Shown: positions 5,713 through 13,339 of the stretch, in pieces | How the letters are laid out: every line of letters begins with the position of its first letter | Position numbering within the stretch: position 1 is the first letter of the stretch | IMG/VR virus record: IMGVR_UViG_3300032086_000811 | Location: 1 to 20,890 of that record | Strand: one strand, 5' to 3' | DNA from: a virus | DNA length: 20,890 bases | The notes under the pieces: generated by a model | Told to the model about the DNA's origin: nothing | Database searches by the model: none | Seen by the model: only the letters and a program-made list of their open reading frames with translations | Translations under genes and position numbers: made by a program

Positions 5713-8187
5713 TTAACTCCTAAGTTTAGATTCTAATTCTAACAGTTTTAAATTAGCTTGTTGTTCTAATCTTGCGATTGCTACATCTAATTTATCGTCT
5801 GCAATATCTTTTTGTGACTGAATGCGTTGTTTTTGCAGTTCAGTTTCTAATAATTTCTCTTGTGCTCTTTGGTTTTGTTTTGACTCAAACTGCTGTTGAT
5901 CAATGTCAAGCTCTTTATCTCTAAGCTCTAATTCTTTTTCACGGATAGCAACCAATGGATCTTCTCCGCCACCCTGACCAATAGATTGCAAGAACTCTGC
6001 GGTTAATTGTGCAAGGATAGGCGAGCTAAATTGCTCAAGAATCATTTGTATTTGTTGTTGTATTTGTTGTGCTTCTTGTGGAGATACTTGATTCATTTGT
6101 TGTTGTATCTCTGCAATTCTTTGATTTACTTCTTCAGGTATCTGCTCTTGTGAAAGTTGTGATGCTAAGAATTGTAAATGTTGCATAACATGAGCAATGA
6201 TTATGGATTGTATTGCTGGGTTTTCTTGAACCACTCCAGTCAAAAACAATGATCTATGTGCATCTATGTGTGCTTGATGATTTTGTTGTGCAAACGCTGT
6301 TGCAGGCTGACCAAGCATAAGGCTTGAGTTTTCTAAACCAGCATCAATAGGTTGTGGAGTTGGATCAGCGGGTGGTTGTATTAATGATTCAATATTATCT
6401 ACACCTAAAGCAGCGTACATTCTTCTGTATGCCTCATAAACTCCATTAGGTCCATGCACTTGTGGGTTTGATTGCACCATTTGCAATAATTCCTGAGCCA
6501 TAGATATTCTTTGTGATTGTGAGAAGATGTTTGGATCTGAAACTGGTATTACATCGACACGGTCATCAAAATCTTGTCCCTTGATGGTTCGTGGTCCTGA
6601 TCCTGTTTCAAATACATATTCAGGTGGCAAGTATTCTTGAAATACTTTTGAAAGCAACCCAAATTCTAATCTTTGTGAATAATGTAATCTTTTGTGAATT
6701 GCTGACATTACTTTGGTTCCTCTTTCTAAAAGAGCAACAGTTGTCCCAACTGGCATAGCTTGGTTGACATCACCAATATTCATGTCTGCAATAGCAGCAA
6801 ATCTTTTACCTGAATCTACCAATAGACCAAGCAAGCTGTATAAAACTTGGCTAGGTTCTTTTACTGGTAAAGGTATTAGGTTTTCTCTAAGAGAACCGCC
6901 TGTTGTGTCTATGTCACGAAATTCACCAGGCTGTAGAGGGGATGCCTCATCCCGAATCCTCATCCCCCTAGCCTTAAATCCTGCTGGTAAGTTTGCTAGG
7001 GTTCCCGCATCTATTAACTGTCTAAGAATGGATGTAGATGCTTTTGCTAATCCGCCTATCATGTGAGATAGACCTAGACCGTAGAAGCCGAGACCTGGTA
7101 AAAACTTATACTGAACAAAATAGTTAATCTTGTTCTTCATTGGATCTTGTGGGTTATAATTTCTGCGAATTGCTAAAACTTTTTCTGATTGTTCATCAAT
7201 AGTAACGATGTAGGGTAATTTTAATCCTGTAGACTCACCGCTTTCATCTTTATCTTCAAAACCTTCAAGATCAAGAATGGTGTGAACTTCATAAATGGTT
7301 CTGTTTCTATGTTCTGTATAAGAAGGATGAACGCCTTGTATATCATCAACTTCATCTTCCACTTCGTTTCTATCGGTCAGATATCCATTTTCAGGAATAT
7401 CAATGTCAGCATAAAAACCGCTAAGTTGTTGTTTCTTGACTTCGTTCATTGACATGCTAATAGCATGAGTAATTCTTTCGGCTGAGAATAAATCGGTTGC
7501 CTCATAAGGCACGATTAAATCTTCGGGTGGAATAAATTTAGCTACGGCTCTGTTTAGAACAAAATCATAGTAAATCTTTTTGAATGCTGAACCAGCTAAT
7601 GGTAAATAAAATAATAATTGGTCTAACTCAGGATCGTATTCTTTCATTATGTTCATGATGTAAAAATTCATGAACTCTTTAACTCTGTCTGCTTGACTTT
7701 CTACTTCAGCAGTTCTTTGTCCAATAATTTGTGTTTTGACTGGTCCTTGTGCTGGTAACATTTCCTTATAGCTTTGTGCTTGGAATTGAGTTACAGCTTC
7801 GGCTAATATTGGATGAATTACACCGCTAGAGCCTTCAAATGGCTCTGATCTTTGTTCATCAAACTTCATGCCAAGATATTTCAAGCCGTCTACATAAGTT
7901 TTTTCCCAGTCAGCTCTTGATTGCTTGTCAGACTGAATGGATGCTAATAAGTCGCTTGATAGACTTTCTAATGCATCGTCACTAACAAAGTCCACTAAGT
8001 TAGCATTAAAATCGGGTTCAGGTTCTACCTGATCAATTTCATCATCGATAAGAAGCTCTTCTTCATTAATCAGAATCTGAGCAGCATCTTCTATTTCTTC
8101 TTGTCTTGTTTTTTCTACGGGAACCGTTACCTCTGTAGAAAGGTTTTTTAAGTTTGGATCCGTATAATCTCTTTTTTCAACAGCCAT
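5713..8187 (-). CDS. Portal protein, 824 aa
   Basis: This is the large portal (head-tail connector) through which DNA enters and leaves. The chosen start is the ATG at 8187 (MAVEKRDYTDPNLKNLS), one base after the previous stop. The in-frame ATG at 8208 would overlap the upstream gene and has no ribosome site. The N-terminal 80 residues are acidic. The core includes FEGSSGVIHPILAEAVTQFQ near 115-134, an LPLAGSAFKKIYYDFV strand-helix, and a FYGLGLSHMIGGLAKASTSI helix region near 370-390, features typical of P22/Epsilon15-size portals. The last 150 residues are Gln/Glu-rich coiled coil (QQQMNQVSPQEAQQIQQQIQ type), probably the barrel and internal tail. The position after terL is standard. Confidence 0.9.
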   Translation of the reverse strand: MAVEKRDYTDPNLKNLSTEVTVPVEKTRQEEIEDAAQILINEEELLIDDEIDQVEPEPDFNANLVDFVSDDALESLSSDLLASIQSDKQSRADWEKTYVDGLKYLGMKFDEQRSEPFEGSSGVIHPILAEAVTQFQAQSYKEMLPAQGPVKTQIIGQRTAEVESQADRVKEFMNFYIMNIMKEYDPELDQLLFYLPLAGSAFKKIYYDFVLNRAVAKFIPPEDLIVPYEATDLFSAERITHAISMSMNEVKKQQLSGFYADIDIPENGYLTDRNEVEDEVDDIQGVHPSYTEHRNRTIYEVHTILDLEGFEDKDESGESTGLKLPYIVTIDEQSEKVLAIRRNYNPQDPMKNKINYFVQYKFLPGLGFYGLGLSHMIGGLAKASTSILRQLIDAGTLANLPAGFKARGMRIRDEASPLQPGEFRDIDTTGGSLRENLIPLPVKEPSQVLYSLLGLLVDSGKRFAAIADMNIGDVNQAMPVGTTVALLERGTKVMSAIHKRLHYSQRLEFGLLSKVFQEYLPPEYVFETGSGPRTIKGQDFDDRVDVIPVSDPNIFSQSQRISMAQELLQMVQSNPQVHGPNGVYEAYRRMYAALGVDNIESLIQPPADPTPQPIDAGLENSSLMLGQPATAFAQQNHQAHIDAHRSLFLTGVVQENPAIQSIIIAHVMQHLQFLASQLSQEQIPEEVNQRIAEIQQQMNQVSPQEAQQIQQQIQMILEQFSSPILAQLTAEFLQSIGQGGGEDPLVAIREKELELRDKELDIDQQQFESKQNQRAQEKLLETELQKQRIQSQKDIADDKLDVAIARLEQQANLKLLELESKLRS

Positions 8188-8188
8188 A

Positions 8189-8662
8189 TTATGTTTCCAC
8201 TTTATCATCGGTTATAGGACCACCACTTACCCAAGCATCGCAAGTTCTTTTGCTTGCACACTTGAATTTAAGGAACTGACAATAGCCGAGATCTCCCGCC
8301 TCAATGACATCCCAAGGATCATCTAATCCTTCGGTTCCTATTCCCTCTGATATACATTCTAATATTTTTGATGTCTGATTGAAAGCTGCACAATTTAAAC
8401 AGCGTGAGCCTTTGGTTCTTTCCATTGTAGTATTCCATAAATCGGCTTTATCTTGCCAAAAATCAGGATCTACCTTATAAGGGTTTAGAGGTCCATAGCC
8501 ATATTCTTCGATGGCTTCTTGTCTGTTTTTTAAATTTATGTCAATATCTTGTGTAGCAATCGGACAACCGTTTTGCATTTGATCGACTGGTATACCTTCG
8601 TCACCGTGTCGTTCTTTGCTATCATTAACGATAGTTATATGTATAACAGTTTGCTTTTCCAT
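8189..8662 (-). CDS. Cys-rich putative metal-binding/Fe-S protein between terL and portal, 157 aa
   Basis: Six cysteines cluster in the C-terminal half: C88 and C91 (SRCLNC), C103, C128 (GYC), C135 and C141 (FKCASKRTCDAW). The C-x2-C, spaced C and C-x5-C pattern with an aromatic near the last Cys recalls high-potential iron-sulfur (HiPIP-like) proteins or a zinc-ribbon fold. Which metal is bound cannot be told from sequence. The N-terminal 85 residues are acidic, with a further Cys at 33 and a NPYKVDPDFWQDKADLW segment. The gene overlaps terL by one base (TAATG) and precedes the portal by one base. Its place in the packaging module suggests a virion or packaging role. No small terminase is visible, so it might also fill that slot, which is speculative. 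Confidence 0.7.
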   Translation of the reverse strand: MEKQTVIHITIVNDSKERHGDEGIPVDQMQNGCPIATQDIDINLKNRQEAIEEYGYGPLNPYKVDPDFWQDKADLWNTTMERTKGSRCLNCAAFNQTSKILECISEGIGTEGLDDPWDVIEAGDLGYCQFLKFKCASKRTCDAWVSGGPITDDKVET

Positions 8663-10149
8663 TAATAATAAACAGTCCTATTTTTTCTTAGTAATTGTAC
8701 CTCATCTTCGTAATCTTCGTATAAAGATACAAAGCCACCTTGCCTAAAACGCATCAAAGCCATAGTTGCACTATCGGCTAAGTCATCGTGATCTCCGTAT
8801 GGGAAGCTAGCCATCTCTTCAATAACTTCATCGGCAAACTGTCTGTCGGGTGCCCAAACCATCCCTGATTCAAATATGGGTGCAACCGAGTTCATTCTTG
8901 CAATCTTGTCTTGACCTCTTGATGGGGAGTATTCAGATATGGGTATGCCCATTCTTCTAAGCTCATGGGCGAGAGGTGTTCCAGTGGCTTTTGCTTCAAT
9001 TAACACACAATCAGGATTCCAATATTTATACTCTTCCATTGCAATTCTTTTTAAATCAGGAAAATCAACACGAAATTTCTTAGCATCAAGCAATATAATT
9101 TGTTCGGCTGTGCCTTCTTCAGGCTCAAAAATAGCCCATGTAGTAATTGCAGAATAGTCAGCGGTTTCTTTTTTAGAGTAAGCCGTGTCCATTGACATTA
9201 TCACATAGGAGTAAGGCGGAATATCTTCATCTTCCCAACGGTTCCACCACTCTCTTTTGATAATAGATCCCTCTTCAGCGGTTGGGTTTTGCATCCACTG
9301 AGCATTCCATTTACCTACGGGCAAAGATGCTTTGACCGAAAGAAGTTCTTCTTTTTTCCAAAACTCACCCCAAAGAGGTTCTTCAGATTCGGGCATAATC
9401 GCAGGAAACTCCACAATTTCCCATTGATCGGCATGATCTTCGGATTGTTTTTTCAACAGCTTACCCACAAGGTCTTTGGTAGACCAACGAGTCATGACTA
9501 CTATTATGGTGCCACCAGGCTGTAGCCTCTGTCGAGGACCTGAAGTGTACCACTCGTAAGCTGACTCCATTGCTCTAGGAGAAAGGGCATCTTGTTCAGA
9601 ATGTGGATCGTCAATGATTAAAAGGTCAGCACCACGACCTGTAATCGCACCACCTACACCAGCATAGAAGGCTTCACCGCCTTTGTTGGTTGTCCAACGA
9701 CCAGCTGATTTGTTGTCGGATGATAGATAAACATCGGGAAAAACCGTTTTGTAATCAGGTAAATCCATTAAGTTTCTGACTTTACGACCAAAATTAACAG
9801 CTAGTTCTGCGGTGTGAGTTGATTGAATTATTTTTAAATCGCCCCTATGTCCCATCATCCATGCGGGTAAATAAATAGATGAAAACTCTGATTTAGAGTG
9901 TCGGGGTGGCATACAAATAATAAGTCGTTTTAATTTGCCTTGTGCAATCTTGTTAAACTTATCTGCAATAATTCTATGGTGCCTACCTTCAATAAAGCCA
10001 GTTCCCCACATGTGTTTGACAAAAGCCATAAAGTCGTTTTTGCAAACATCTTGTTTTTCTAATTTATCGTAGCGTTCTAAAAGAGCAACTGCTTCGGTTT
10101 TCTCTTGTTCAGAGAGAAGGTCAAAATCTTTTAATGAAATCTCATTCAT
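8662..10149 (-). CDS. terL: Terminase large subunit, 495 aa
   Basis: The ATPase-nuclease motor that packages DNA into the prohead. All diagnostic motifs are present: Walker A PPRHSKSE (81-88), Walker B LLIIDD (176-181) with DPHSEQDA following, a coupling motif VMTRWS (218-223), and RNase H-like nuclease acidic residues in SMDTAYSKKETADYS (D321), VLIEAKATG (E385) and HDDLADS (D455/D456). The length is normal for the family. The gene overlaps the Cys-rich gene by one base at its 3' end. Upstream is a 90-base gap holding a candidate promoter and a GC-rich inverted repeat. No terminase small subunit is recognisable in the window, so it may lie outside it or be very divergent. Confidence 0.97.
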   Translation of the reverse strand: MNEISLKDFDLLSEQEKTEAVALLERYDKLEKQDVCKNDFMAFVKHMWGTGFIEGRHHRIIADKFNKIAQGKLKRLIICMPPRHSKSEFSSIYLPAWMMGHRGDLKIIQSTHTAELAVNFGRKVRNLMDLPDYKTVFPDVYLSSDNKSAGRWTTNKGGEAFYAGVGGAITGRGADLLIIDDPHSEQDALSPRAMESAYEWYTSGPRQRLQPGGTIIVVMTRWSTKDLVGKLLKKQSEDHADQWEIVEFPAIMPESEEPLWGEFWKKEELLSVKASLPVGKWNAQWMQNPTAEEGSIIKREWWNRWEDEDIPPYSYVIMSMDTAYSKKETADYSAITTWAIFEPEEGTAEQIILLDAKKFRVDFPDLKRIAMEEYKYWNPDCVLIEAKATGTPLAHELRRMGIPISEYSPSRGQDKIARMNSVAPIFESGMVWAPDRQFADEVIEEMASFPYGDHDDLADSATMALMRFRQGGFVSLYEDYEDEVQLLRKNRTVYY

Positions 10150-10159
10150 CTTTAAAGTT

Positions 10160-10208
10160 GGGCGGGTGTGTGGTTATGATGATGAAAGAAGGGAATTATG
10201 CCCCGCCC
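10160..10208. repeat. GC-rich inverted repeat beside terL
   Basis: GGGCGGG at 10160-10166 and CCCGCCC at 10202-10208 form perfect 7-base arms separated by 35 bases, in an otherwise AT-rich region just upstream of terL. Read as RNA it would be a long-loop hairpin in the terL leader. As DNA it could be a terminase recognition (cos or pac) site. The sequence supports the repeat itself; the role is inferred. Confidence 0.5.
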
Positions 10209-10223
10209 TGCACAATTTGAATC

Positions 10224-10252
10224 AGTATATACGGTTTTTTTATTTTTCTCTA
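10224..10252 (-). promoter_or_regulatory. Candidate minus-strand promoter for the packaging/head operon
   Basis: On the minus strand, TAGAGA (10247-10252), a 17 base spacer and TATACT (10224-10229) resemble a sigma70 promoter, pointing at terL. The -35 overlaps the end of the holin gene. The predicted start near 10217 puts the GC-rich inverted repeat in the leader. The match is moderate and the region is AT-rich. Confidence 0.3.
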
Positions 10253-10626
10253 CTAACACCTTTCATTTTCTCGTAGCTACGGGCACCTGCTAAACCTAGC
10301 ATCCCCATTACTATTGTTGAAAGTTGAGAGAAATCAAATTCAGGCAGATCTACTGTGCTACCTGATAAAACTAATATCCATTCTATAAGCGGTGCGAATA
10401 TAAAGTGATAAGCTAATGATATACCGCATACCCAACCTATGAATGGTCGCCATCCAGCCACAAATATAGATTTATGTGCAGCCTCTTGTTGGTTGACTTT
10501 TATTTGTGCAAGGTTAGCTTCTTGAATAGACATTAATAATTCGTGTTCTAGTTTTTGTTTAAGATCTTTGTCAGCAACAAACTTATCCAATATCTTGCTG
10601 ACTGGCTCTATAAATTTATCAATCAT
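10240..10626 (-). CDS. Holin, GTA-type 3TM family, 128 aa
   Basis: This membrane protein makes the lesion that lets the endolysin reach the cell wall. It has an amphipathic N-terminal helix region (1-50), then FVAGWRPFIGWVCGISLAYHF near 55-75 continuing to about residue 88, and a C-terminal helix with TIVMGMLGLAGARSYEKMKG (104-123). The order, the WRPFIGW signature and the GARSYEK end fit the holin family of three transmembrane segments used in gene-transfer-agent release (PF11351). It overlaps the preceding 90 aa membrane gene by four bases and lies two genes after the M15 peptidase. terL follows after a 90-base gap. Confidence 0.85.
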   Translation of the reverse strand: MIDKFIEPVSKILDKFVADKDLKQKLEHELLMSIQEANLAQIKVNQQEAAHKSIFVAGWRPFIGWVCGISLAYHFIFAPLIEWILVLSGSTVDLPEFDFSQLSTIVMGMLGLAGARSYEKMKGVSREK

Positions 10627-10895
10627 TTTCTTGGGCTACCGCCAACATATAAACCAAACCATGCAGCTCCAGCACCTACTACTACAGATACAAAAGCTGA
10701 CTGGGCGTTAGTGGGATCTGATAAGGTCATAAACCATTCGGTGGTTCTATAAAAAGCAACTCCGTAAAGCGTTATTAATAATCTAGGAAATACTCTCCAT
10801 TTATCAAAACCTTCAGCTAAGTTATACCAAGTCTTATTATCGTTTACGCTTATTTCAATCTTGTGGGCTTCTTTCATTTGGTCGTCAATGCTCAT
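10623..10895 (-). CDS. Small lysis-cassette membrane protein, 90 aa
   Basis: The N-terminal 35 residues are polar (MSIDDQMKEAHKIEISVNDN). They are followed by two hydrophobic segments, about residues 36-57 (LLITLYGVAF...) and 66-85 (SAFVSVVVGAGAAWFGLYVG), with a short basic end. The gene overlaps both neighbours by four bases, the M15 peptidase before it and the 3TM holin after it, so the three are translationally coupled. A second holin, antiholin or pinholin is the natural guess. The lack of a signal anchor plus periplasmic coiled coil makes a spanin less likely. The family is not recognised. Confidence 0.75.
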   Translation of the reverse strand: MSIDDQMKEAHKIEISVNDNKTWYNLAEGFDKWRVFPRLLITLYGVAFYRTTEWFMTLSDPTNAQSAFVSVVVGAGAAWFGLYVGGSPRK

Positions 10896-11356
10896 AGTGT
10901 CGTATACTCCTTGCCATCAAATTTTAAAGATCTTTGCCTGTTTTTTTTCTCGCTTACATAAGACACATGCACCCATCCACTAGATGGCACATCTTCTTTG
11001 TAGAATTCTAATAAGACAGTATCGTAGTCCAAGTTATCCCTAATCCAAATTCCAAGTTCGTAGTTTGAAACGGTTGGTATTTCAATATCACATGCCTGCC
11101 CTCTAGTGTGTTGAGATTTGTCAGAACTTCCCAGTTTTCGGTTGAGCTTAAGGCATCTATAACCACTAGAAGGAGAAAAAGGCACACCATAATGATTGCG
11201 TATAGGCTCCAATATGTTTTCACATAGGAGAATAAGGTTGTTATAAACTTCTTCATCTTTAACGGTGTTGTCTATTTCATAACGATCTGCGATTTGTGAC
11301 TTTTCAAACTCTCGCAATTTAAAATGTGGCGAAAGCCTATCGTTAGAATTGTACAT
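10892..11356 (-). CDS. Endolysin, M15 family zinc peptidase (D-Ala carboxypeptidase-like), 154 aa
   Basis: The lytic enzyme cuts peptide cross-links of peptidoglycan. The fold is that of peptidase M15_3/M15A: an N-terminal LSPHFKLREFEKS (8-20), a helix LLCENILEPIRNHYGVPF (43-60), SSGYR (63-67), the zinc motif QHTRGQACDIE with H83 and D90, and a third ligand H130 in GWVHVSY. Length matches stand-alone phage M15 endolysins. There is no signal peptide, so release depends on the holin. The gene overlaps the following 90 aa membrane gene by four bases and lies seven bases after the XhlA-like gene. Confidence 0.92.
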   Translation of the reverse strand: MYNSNDRLSPHFKLREFEKSQIADRYEIDNTVKDEEVYNNLILLCENILEPIRNHYGVPFSPSSGYRCLKLNRKLGSSDKSQHTRGQACDIEIPTVSNYELGIWIRDNLDYDTVLLEFYKEDVPSSGWVHVSYVSEKKNRQRSLKFDGKEYTTL

Positions 11357-11363
11357 GGTGTAC

Positions 11364-11582
11364 TTATTGTAGCGGTAAAACTCCTGATATCAAAGCTATA
11401 AAGAGAGCACCAATAAACCCAAAAACACCAAATGTTGCCATTTTTATTGTGTTATTTATGTTCGATATTTCTTGTTTAATTTCTGAGGTTTCAGAAAAAA
11501 TTGTTTTCCAGCGTTCTTCGCATTTAACCTCATGAGCATGAAGGTTTGCTGCTACTTGTTCTGTGGTTGCTTTAGTTGCCAT
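11364..11582 (-). CDS. XhlA-like small membrane protein, 72 aa
   Basis: The N-terminal 45 residues form an amphipathic helix (HEVKCEERWKTIFSETSEIK near 17-36), followed by a single transmembrane segment (about 48-69) at the C-terminus. This is the layout of haemolysin XhlA-type proteins, which associate with holins and endolysins in several phages. The ATG has no clear ribosome site. A TATAAT (TGC-TATAAT on the minus strand) lies about ten bases upstream and could give a near-leaderless transcript, though such matches occur by chance in AT-rich DNA. Its position just before the M15 endolysin supports a lysis role. Confidence 0.65.
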   Translation of the reverse strand: MATKATTEQVAANLHAHEVKCEERWKTIFSETSEIKQEISNINNTIKMATFGVFGFIGALFIALISGVLPLQ

Positions 11583-11603
11583 GATGCAACAATTATAGCA
11601 AAA

Positions 11604-11708
11604 TTATTTTTTTATTTTTTTCTTAGCTTTTTCTATCCACTCAGGCTTCCATCTTTCAATAAGAAAAAACCCTGCAAGTATTCCTAATACTAGAATTAAC
11701 CATTCCAT
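11604..11708 (-). CDS. Micro-gene, 34 aa single-pass membrane protein in lysis cassette
   Basis: A short frame starts at an ATG at 11708 preceded by AAGGA with normal spacing. It encodes MEWLILVLGILAGFFLIERW, followed by KPEWIEKA and a lysine-rich end (KKKIKK). The first 18 residues form one hydrophobic helix and the tail is amphipathic and basic, like small holins or lysis-accessory peptides. It lies between the fibre-associated gene and the XhlA-like gene, on the same strand, with gaps of 9 and 21 bases. The good ribosome site, the composition and the tight fit argue that it is real. The function is inferred. Confidence 0.6.
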   Translation of the reverse strand: MEWLILVLGILAGFFLIERWKPEWIEKAKKKIKK

Positions 11709-11717
11709 AATAATTCC

Positions 11718-12287
11718 TTAGTTCGAAGGTGCTGGAGGAAATTCAGGAAGAGGTCTTGTTGGTGGCTCTCCTGAATAAACATATAAAGCCTGTAGTTCAG
11801 GTACTGTTGTACAAGCGTTAATCATAGCAACTTGACTTTCGCAAGTTGTCCTAATTGATTCTCTCCAAGTATCCCAATCGGCAGGTATATCTACACCATT
11901 TTCAGATTTTCTAACAACATACCAATCGCTAGGTTGTAATAAACCGTATGCTTGTTGTTTTTGGGTTGTAACCGCATTTGATTTTAATCCTGGTGTTACC
12001 GTACCGTCAGGGTTAGTTGTATCGTCTAAATTTTTAGGGGTAGCTGGTCCGTAACTTGCGGTTACTACTCCGTTTGCATATACAAAAGATTGTTGAGTAT
12101 TTATGTAATATGCTGGATCTTGGTAATTGCTGTTATCTTCAACTACTTCGTAAATGCTTATAGCTTCTAGCTCACTCGCTGACCAAAGCATAAATATATT
12201 GGAAGGATAACTGACATCCCCAATAGTAATAGCTTTAGGGTTTTGGTAAACCTGAGTTACTTGATTGTTTTCTACTAATGCCCACAT
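11718..12287 (-). CDS. Tail-associated protein, 189 aa, possible fibre assembly factor
   Basis: The protein opens MWALVENNQVTQVYQNPKAI. An N-terminal segment of the style "ALVENNxVxxVYxNP" followed by a small beta domain (to about residue 75) is common in phage proteins encoded after tail fibres. The second half is helical (QKQQAYGLLQPSDWYVVRKS, then DTWRESIRTTCESQVAMINA) and ends in a Pro-rich tail (PPTRPLPEFPPAPSN). The SDWYVVRK...PADWDTWR block is typical of DUF4376/tail-fibre-assembly style proteins, where it follows the receptor-binding gene. The gene follows three large fibre genes, so a fibre chaperone or tip protein is plausible. A ribosome site (AGGAA) precedes the ATG. Confidence 0.65.
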   Translation of the reverse strand: MWALVENNQVTQVYQNPKAITIGDVSYPSNIFMLWSASELEAISIYEVVEDNSNYQDPAYYINTQQSFVYANGVVTASYGPATPKNLDDTTNPDGTVTPGLKSNAVTTQKQQAYGLLQPSDWYVVRKSENGVDIPADWDTWRESIRTTCESQVAMINACTTVPELQALYVYSGEPPTRPLPEFPPAPSN

Positions 12288-12306
12288 AATTAATTCCTAT
12301 TATATA

Positions 12307-13338
12307 TTATCTTGCTGTTGTTGGTATCCCTGTTGATGTTACAAATGGATTTTCTGCAAATGCCATGTAGATGTATGTTGCATTAACAGTATTAGCTAAT
12401 GCATTTGTTGTTCTTGGTTTAAATCCGTTAGACAATAAATCATAAGCTTCCGCAGTATCTTCTGCATTAGTTAAGTTTGGAAACAATCTACTAGTACCTG
12501 TACTTCCGCTAATACCATCGTTAGCTGGATCTCTTGCACTATCAAGAATAAGCCAATTACCTATGCTGTCTGTTCTTTTTATCATCATAAATGCAGGTTT
12601 AAATCCTAAATAAACAAAAGGACCACTAAAACTATTATTACCTGTATAGCTTCCAATCTTGCTAAATCCTTGTTTTTCTGCGAAGCAATAAACTATGCTT
12701 GTTGCACCAAGCGTATCGTTATATTGAAATACGGAGCTTGTTGGTAGGTCGTAGCTAGTAGCATTTTGTGCAGCTGGGTTATTTAAATAAAGATAATCGT
12801 GTGTGCCATCTATAACGCTAGTTAGCCAAAGCCAATTTCCTATTGCGCTTGTTCTTTTTATTAAAACTACCTGTGGTTTTACTCCCAATCCATGCCCATA
12901 AGTAGCATTAGCTCCTGTTCCTGTAATTTCTACAATACTAAAACCTGCATCGGTGTTTGCCTGAACTGTTGAGTTTGCACTTCCATCGGTGTTTGTTACT
13001 GTGCTTCCACCATTGGCTTTCCATGCCCACGAAACAAAATTACCTGCTGCATTTAAGTTACCTGCATTACCCCAAGTAAAACCATCTGAATTAAAAGATA
13101 CTATACGATTGGCTGAAGTATCCTCTGCTGAAGTGTTATCAGAAAATAAAGTAGAGTTTACTCCTCTTGTTGAATCCCAAAGCTCATGGCTATCTGCATT
13201 ACTTCTTGATTTAACCCATAAAAAATCAGGTTGTAAATCACTGTTACCATCAAAAGTTGCAGAACCAGTACCGCTACTTTTTGAAAAAGCGTAACTTTGA
13301 AAATGTGCTGATGGGTCGTCTATATTTGTATAAGCCAT
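12307..13338 (-). CDS. Putative tail fibre/receptor-binding protein with threefold internal repeat, 343 aa
   Basis: Three related beta-rich units are visible: residues about 35-108 (LQPDFLWVKSRSNADSHELW ... WAWKANGG), 152-222 (VKPQVVLIKRTSAIGNWLWL ... VYCFAEKQ) and 245-331 (FKPAFMMIKRTDSIGNWLIL ... IYMAFAENPF). Each has the "xPxxxxIKRTxxxGNWxxxDSxR" theme followed by an aromatic closing strand. This looks like the DUF7483-type repeats of marine phage tail proteins, although that name is recalled, not computed. The gene lies one base after the LamG-SPRY gene. A host-recognition role is inferred from the domain style and position. Confidence 0.7.
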   Translation of the reverse strand: MAYTNIDDPSAHFQSYAFSKSSGTGSATFDGNSDLQPDFLWVKSRSNADSHELWDSTRGVNSTLFSDNTSAEDTSANRIVSFNSDGFTWGNAGNLNAAGNFVSWAWKANGGSTVTNTDGSANSTVQANTDAGFSIVEITGTGANATYGHGLGVKPQVVLIKRTSAIGNWLWLTSVIDGTHDYLYLNNPAAQNATSYDLPTSSVFQYNDTLGATSIVYCFAEKQGFSKIGSYTGNNSFSGPFVYLGFKPAFMMIKRTDSIGNWLILDSARDPANDGISGSTGTSRLFPNLTNAEDTAEAYDLLSNGFKPRTTNALANTVNATYIYMAFAENPFVTSTGIPTTAR

Positions 13339-13339
13339 A

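Noticed and set aside
6713-7066. A 117-residue plus-strand frame within the portal gene
   Set aside because: It is antisense to a well-supported portal core and has no start signals.
8188-8208. Seven extra N-terminal residues on the portal (ATG at 8208)
   Set aside because: It would overlap the Cys-rich gene by 20 bases with no ribosome site; the ATG at 8187 is one base after the upstream stop, as elsewhere in this genome.
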